16,266 nucleotides of DNA, taken from the NCBI GenBank assembly GCA_007123465.1, contig SKLB01000168.1, positions 1 through 16,266 on the forward strand. The letters run 5' to 3'. Source of the DNA: Spirochaetales bacterium. Lineage in GTDB: Bacteria; Spirochaetota; Spirochaetia; DSM-27196; PWMO01. The notes under the pieces are model-generated. The model saw only the letters and a list, made by a program, of their open reading frames with translations. It did not search any database and was not told the DNA's origin. This document shows positions 13,107 through 16,266 of this stretch, in pieces. Position numbers and translations under genes: made by a program. How positions within the stretch are numbered: position 1 is the first letter of the stretch; the number at the start of each line of letters is the position of its first letter.

Positions 13107-14396
13107 ATGAATAACCGTACCGACTTGTACAGCGTGGCGCCGCAGCAGCGGCTGGAACTACTCTACGGACCAGAGCGTCGCGTGCAGGCAGCTCAACGTA
13201 TGGACGCCCTTCTGCGGCGCTTCGAGCAGCACTACGGCCGCGCTGATGAGCGGGTGCTGCTGATCTCGGCCCCGGGACGCACCGAACTGGCGGGCAACCA
13301 CACCGACCACAACCACGGGCAGGTGATCGCAGCGGCGGTTGATCTGGACGTGCTCGCGGTAGCGCGACCGCGCGATGACCAGACGGTCCGGATCCGATCT
13401 GCCGGTTATGCTGAGGAGTTTACAGTTCGTCTGAATGATCTTGCGGCGCAACCCGGTGAGCGTGGACGGTTGGATGCGCTGGTCCGTGGTGTAGCCGCCG
13501 GCCTGGCGCGTGGCGGGCACCGCTTCTGTGGCTTTGACTGCTGCATGCACAGTACGGTGGCCCGCGGCTCCGGATTGAGCTCATCTGCCGCAGTAGAAGT
13601 TCTTGTGGCCGCAGCGCTATGTGCCTCTGCGGACAGTGAGCTGCCTGCTGCGGTAGAGCTGGCGCAGATTGCGCAGCGCTCTGAGAACGACTATTTCGGT
13701 AAGCCGTGCGGCCTCATGGATCAACTGGCGTGTGCTCACGGCGGCGCAATCGCCATCGACTTTGCCGATATCGCCGCACCGCGGATCGCGCCGCTCAGCT
13801 TTGCGCCGCGCAGCGCGGGATTTCAGCTGCTGGTAGTTGAGAGCGGCGCCAGTCACGATGACCTGACCGCAGATTATGCAGCGGTCCCCGCCGAGATGCG
13901 TTCGGTAGCGCGCGCACTGGACCGCGAGGCTCTGGGTTTGGTTGATCCGGACAGCTTCATCCGTGGACTGCCCGAGCTGCGTCACAGTCTGCACGAGCGT
14001 GCTATCCTGCGCGCACTGCACTTCTTTGATGAGAATCAGAGAGTCCGGCAGCAGATCGCCGCGCTCGGTCGTGAAGATTTTCAGACGTTTCTGCGGCTTG
14101 TCAACCAGTCGGGCAGCTCCTCGTGGCGGCTGCTGCAGAACTGTACCGCGCCCGGCCACGGTGACAGGCAGGAGCTGGCGCTGGCACTGGCTCTCAGTGA
14201 GCGGTTGCTGCCGGATGGGGCGTGCCGAGTGCACGGCGGTGGTTTTGCCGGTACGATGCAGGCCTACGTTCCGCTGGAGCGCGTGGATAGCTACGTCAAC
14301 GAAATCGAACGCGTTTTTGGAGCCGAAGCGGTAACCGTGCTGAACGTCAGGCAGTACGGCCCGGTAGTGGTCGGCAGCGCCGGTGAGTTGTGTTGA
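13107..14396 (+). CDS. galK: Galactokinase, spirochaete-type GHMP kinase
   Basis: Predicted to phosphorylate galactose to galactose-1-phosphate with ATP. From ATG 13107 it is 429 residues. GHMP features are the sugar-binding motif APGRTELAGNHTDHNHG (55-71), the ATP loop VARGSGLSSSAAVEVL (151-166), the catalytic-base segment CGLMDQLACAHGG (201-213, Asp205) and the C-terminal RVHGGGFAGT (374-383). In classical galactokinases the first motif reads GEHTD. Here the Glu is Asn64, while His65 and Asp67 are kept. No galT, galE or sugar transporter is adjacent, so substrate rests on family similarity. The gene is divergent from manA and followed by pfp, whose promoter starts 10 bp beyond the galK stop. 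Confidence 0.88.
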   Translation: MNNRTDLYSVAPQQRLELLYGPERRVQAAQRMDALLRRFEQHYGRADERVLLISAPGRTELAGNHTDHNHGQVIAAAVDLDVLAVARPRDDQTVRIRSAGYAEEFTVRLNDLAAQPGERGRLDALVRGVAAGLARGGHRFCGFDCCMHSTVARGSGLSSSAAVEVLVAAALCASADSELPAAVELAQIAQRSENDYFGKPCGLMDQLACAHGGAIAIDFADIAAPRIAPLSFAPRSAGFQLLVVESGASHDDLTADYAAVPAEMRSVARALDREALGLVDPDSFIRGLPELRHSLHERAILRALHFFDENQRVRQQIAALGREDFQTFLRLVNQSGSSSWRLLQNCTAPGHGDRQELALALALSERLLPDGACRVHGGGFAGTMQAYVPLERVDSYVNEIERVFGAEAVTVLNVRQYGPVVVGSAGELC

Positions 14397-14405
14397 GCGC
14401 GATTA

Positions 14406-14434
14406 TTGAAATTCCTGGCCGAAGCGGCTATGCT
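14406..14434 (+). promoter_or_regulatory. pfp promoter
   Basis: -35 TTGAAA (14406-14411), 17-nt spacer, -10 TATGCT (14429-14434), starting 10 bp after the galK stop. Predicted start near 14441 leaves a leader of about 13 nt that is mostly the Shine-Dalgarno. pfp is therefore likely transcribed independently as well as by read-through from galK. Confidence 0.6.
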
Positions 14435-14441
14435 GACCACC

Positions 14442-14447
14442 GAGGAG
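14442..14447 (+). promoter_or_regulatory. Shine-Dalgarno that sets the pfp start
   Basis: GAGGAG, 6 nt before ATG 14454. It rules out the upstream in-frame ATG at 14430, which lies within the -10 hexamer. Confidence 0.75.
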
Positions 14448-14453
14448 TTCCAT

Positions 14454-16115
14454 ATGAGCAGACAATCTCCATTACAGGTGGCGCGTTACTCGTACGTACC
14501 CAAGCTGCCGCCGGTATTGCGCACGTCGATCGATAATGTGATTGCCAAACTGGGTGATCCTACCGAGGCCGCGTCCGACCGCGAGGGGCTGAAGCGCCTG
14601 TTTCCCAACAGCTACGGCAAGCCGATTGCCGAGCTCGCTGAAGGCCGTAACGAGCAAAGTGGCGTCAAGCGCACCGTTGGCGTGGTACTTTCCGGCGGTC
14701 AGGCTCCCGGCGGGCACAACGTGATCTCGGGTCTGTTCGATGGGCTGAAGGCAGCCAATCCGCAGTCCACCCTGTTGGGATTTCTGGGAGGTCCATCGGG
14801 CATAACCGACAACCAGACCATCGAGATCACCGAGACGTTCCTGGCAGAGTATCGCAACACCGGCGGATTTGACATGATCGGCTCCGGCCGCACCAAGATC
14901 GAAACCGATGCGCAGTTTGAAGCGGTATCGAAGACCTGCCGCGAGCGTGAGATCGACGCAATCGTGGTGATCGGCGGTGACGATTCCAACACCAACGCCG
15001 CGGTACTGGCCGAATACTTCCTGGCGCGCAAGCTGCAGACCCAGGTGATCGGGGTTCCCAAGACAATTGACGGTGACCTCAAGAACGAGTACATCCAGGC
15101 CTCCTTTGGATTTGACACCGCCACCAAGACCTACGCGGAGTTGATCGGCAATATTGGACGCGACGCCAACTCGGCCAAGAAATACTGGCACTTCATCCGC
15201 CTGATGGGCCGTTCGGCATCGCATATTGCGCTGGAATGCGCGCTGCAGACCCAACCCAACGTCTGCCTTATCTCGGAGGAAGTTGCCTCCAGAAGTCAGA
15301 CTCTCGATGCCATTGTTGCTGAAATCAGCGACGTAGTGGTCAAGCGCAGCGAGGCGGGCGAGAACTTCGGCGTGGCTCTGATTCCCGAAGGGTTGATCGA
15401 GTTCATCCCGGAGATGGGACAACTGATCAGCCGCATCAACGACATTCTGGCGCAGCACGCCGACGAGTTTGCCGCTCTGGAGGATAGTGAGCAGCAGAGT
15501 GCGTTCATCAGCAAGCAGCTGGACGCCGATTCGGCGCACGTGTTCGACTCACTGCCCAACGGAATCCAGGCTCAACTGCTGGTTGATCGCGACCCCCACG
15601 GCAACGTCCAGGTCTCGCGCATCGAGACCGAAAAGCTGCTTATGGAGATGGTCGAGCAGAAGCTCGACGCGATGAAGCAGGCCGGTAGCTATGCGGGCAA
15701 GTTCAGCGCCCTGAACCACTTCTTCGGCTACGAAGGCCGCTGCGCCTTTCCGTCGAACTTCGACGCCGACTATTGCTACACGCTCGGCTACACCGCATGT
15801 GTGCTGATTGCCAACGGGCTGACCGGCTATATCGCCAGCGTGGGCAACCTGGCGCAGCCTGCCGACCGCTGGACTGCCGGCGGCATTCCGATCACCATGA
15901 TGATGAACATGGAACAGCGCCACGGCGAGCAGAAGCCGGTGATCAGGAAAGCGCTGGTAGAGCTCAACGGAGTGCCGTTCAAGACGTTTGCAGCCGAGCG
16001 CACCACCTGGGCGGTCAAGACCAGCTTCACCTTTCCCGGCGCGATTCAGTACTTTGGCCCCGACGAGGTGTGCAATCAGCCGACGCAGACACTGATACTT
16101 GAACAGAAGCGCTGA
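14454..16115 (+). CDS. pfp: Pyrophosphate--fructose 6-phosphate 1-phosphotransferase, long form
   Basis: Reversibly phosphorylates fructose-6-phosphate with pyrophosphate instead of ATP, serving both glycolysis and gluconeogenesis. From ATG 14454 it is 553 residues, the long clade found in spirochaetes and in plant beta subunits. Motifs are VVLSGGQAPGGHN (77-89), GGDDSNTNA (174-182), PKTIDGDLKN (202-211), and FGFDTATKTYAELIGNI followed by RLMGRSASHIALECAL. The second Asp of GGDD (177) and Lys203 of PKTIDGD are the residues that mark pyrophosphate use; ATP enzymes have GGDG and PGTIDND. Asp206 is the catalytic base. The C-terminal GYEGRCAFPSNFDADYCYTLG segment is typical of the long form. It shares fructose-6-phosphate with the nearby manA product. 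Confidence 0.96.
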   Translation: MSRQSPLQVARYSYVPKLPPVLRTSIDNVIAKLGDPTEAASDREGLKRLFPNSYGKPIAELAEGRNEQSGVKRTVGVVLSGGQAPGGHNVISGLFDGLKAANPQSTLLGFLGGPSGITDNQTIEITETFLAEYRNTGGFDMIGSGRTKIETDAQFEAVSKTCREREIDAIVVIGGDDSNTNAAVLAEYFLARKLQTQVIGVPKTIDGDLKNEYIQASFGFDTATKTYAELIGNIGRDANSAKKYWHFIRLMGRSASHIALECALQTQPNVCLISEEVASRSQTLDAIVAEISDVVVKRSEAGENFGVALIPEGLIEFIPEMGQLISRINDILAQHADEFAALEDSEQQSAFISKQLDADSAHVFDSLPNGIQAQLLVDRDPHGNVQVSRIETEKLLMEMVEQKLDAMKQAGSYAGKFSALNHFFGYEGRCAFPSNFDADYCYTLGYTACVLIANGLTGYIASVGNLAQPADRWTAGGIPITMMMNMEQRHGEQKPVIRKALVELNGVPFKTFAAERTTWAVKTSFTFPGAIQYFGPDEVCNQPTQTLILEQKR

Positions 16116-16147
16116 GCGGCCGTGCGTGTGTACCGGCTGCCCGCGGC

Positions 16148-16266
16148 TCAGTCCAGCGCCTCGACCTCCACGCCGCAATTCTCTCTGACCCGGTCGAGAT
16201 CGCTTTGCTCGACGTGGCCGGGCTTGTGGTTCATGCAGTTGGCTGTCCCGGTAGTCACAACCTCAA
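16148..16266 (-). CDS. C-terminal 38 residues of an unrecognised protein (cut by window edge)
   Basis: An open frame enters from the right edge and ends at TGA (16150-16148), convergent with pfp and 32 bp from its stop. The visible residues include VVTTGTANCMNHKPGHVEQ and end in ENCGVEVEALD, with two Cys and two His residues. I do not recognise the family from this tail. The Cys/His content could suggest a metal or cofactor site, but that is speculation. The frame could be chance, since it is only 39 codons long. Convergent placement and the absence of any other candidate in the last 150 bp make it plausible. Confidence 0.45.
   Translation of the reverse strand, partial: EVVTTGTANCMNHKPGHVEQSDLDRVRENCGVEVEALD

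Noticed and set aside
13617..14234. 205-codon open frame on the minus strand opposite galK
   Set aside because: Antisense to conserved GHMP kinase motifs, with no family signature or start signals.
14472..15539. 355-codon open frame on the minus strand opposite pfp
   Set aside because: Antisense shadow of pfp in a GC-rich region; its product resembles no family I know and it has no ribosome binding site of note.
16113..16152. Inverted repeat TGAGC...GCTCA between pfp and the right-edge gene
   Set aside because: Only 5 bp pair cleanly, and both arms are simply the stop codons of the convergent genes with following GC; there is no T run.

Overview
The window looks like chromosomal DNA from a GC-rich (about 60% by eye) anaerobic or microaerophilic bacterium. 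A free-living member of the Spirochaetota (Spirochaeta/Alkalispirochaeta-like) is my best guess. The pointers are the long-form pyrophosphate-dependent phosphofructokinase, the galactokinase with a GNHTDHNHG motif, an arginine deiminase, a flavodiiron protein and an LCP (LytR-CpsA-Psr) protein together. The organism assignment is inference. Nothing mobile was seen: no tRNA or rRNA gene, IS element, phage gene or CRISPR array.

Layout: (1) 1-525, minus: an uncharacterised 55-residue basic protein followed by dcd (dCTP deaminase, cut by the left edge). (2) 625-999, minus: folB, divergent from (3) 1148-3193, plus: a 681-residue membrane-anchored LCP protein whose N-terminal half holds three diverged copies of a small module. 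(4) 3217-6709, minus: an operon DAHP synthase-proA-proB, joining the entry step of aromatic synthesis to the first two steps of proline synthesis. (5) 6781-8357, minus: a two-gene unit of an ArsC/Spx-like thioredoxin-fold protein and arginine deiminase. (6) 8487-9899, plus: asnS. (7) 9948-12983, minus: manA, a UPF0178/YaiI-type gene and a flavodiiron protein (fprA), the last with its own promoter. (8) 13107-16115, plus: galK, then pfp with its own promoter. (9) 16148-16266, minus: the C-terminus of an unrecognised protein.

How the genes fit together: ManA delivers fructose-6-phosphate and Pfp interconverts it with fructose-1,6-bisphosphate using pyrophosphate. GalK feeds galactose toward the same hexose-phosphate pool. 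FprA would remove O2 or NO. Arginine deiminase consumes arginine, while ProB/ProA make proline from glutamate.

The most interesting signal is regulatory. Four operon-leading genes (folB, DAHP synthase, the ArsC-like gene, manA) have sigma70-type promoters whose -10 hexamer ends only 8-10 nt before the start codon, and none of them has a Shine-Dalgarno sequence. Promoter-proximal galK, pfp, fprA and the 55-residue gene have 13-22 nt leaders with recognisable Shine-Dalgarno sequences. This suggests a mixed leaderless and leadered translation system. The second notable item is the triplicated N-terminal module of the LCP protein. Intergenic spaces are all short (at most about 130 bp), and I found no convincing intrinsic terminator.
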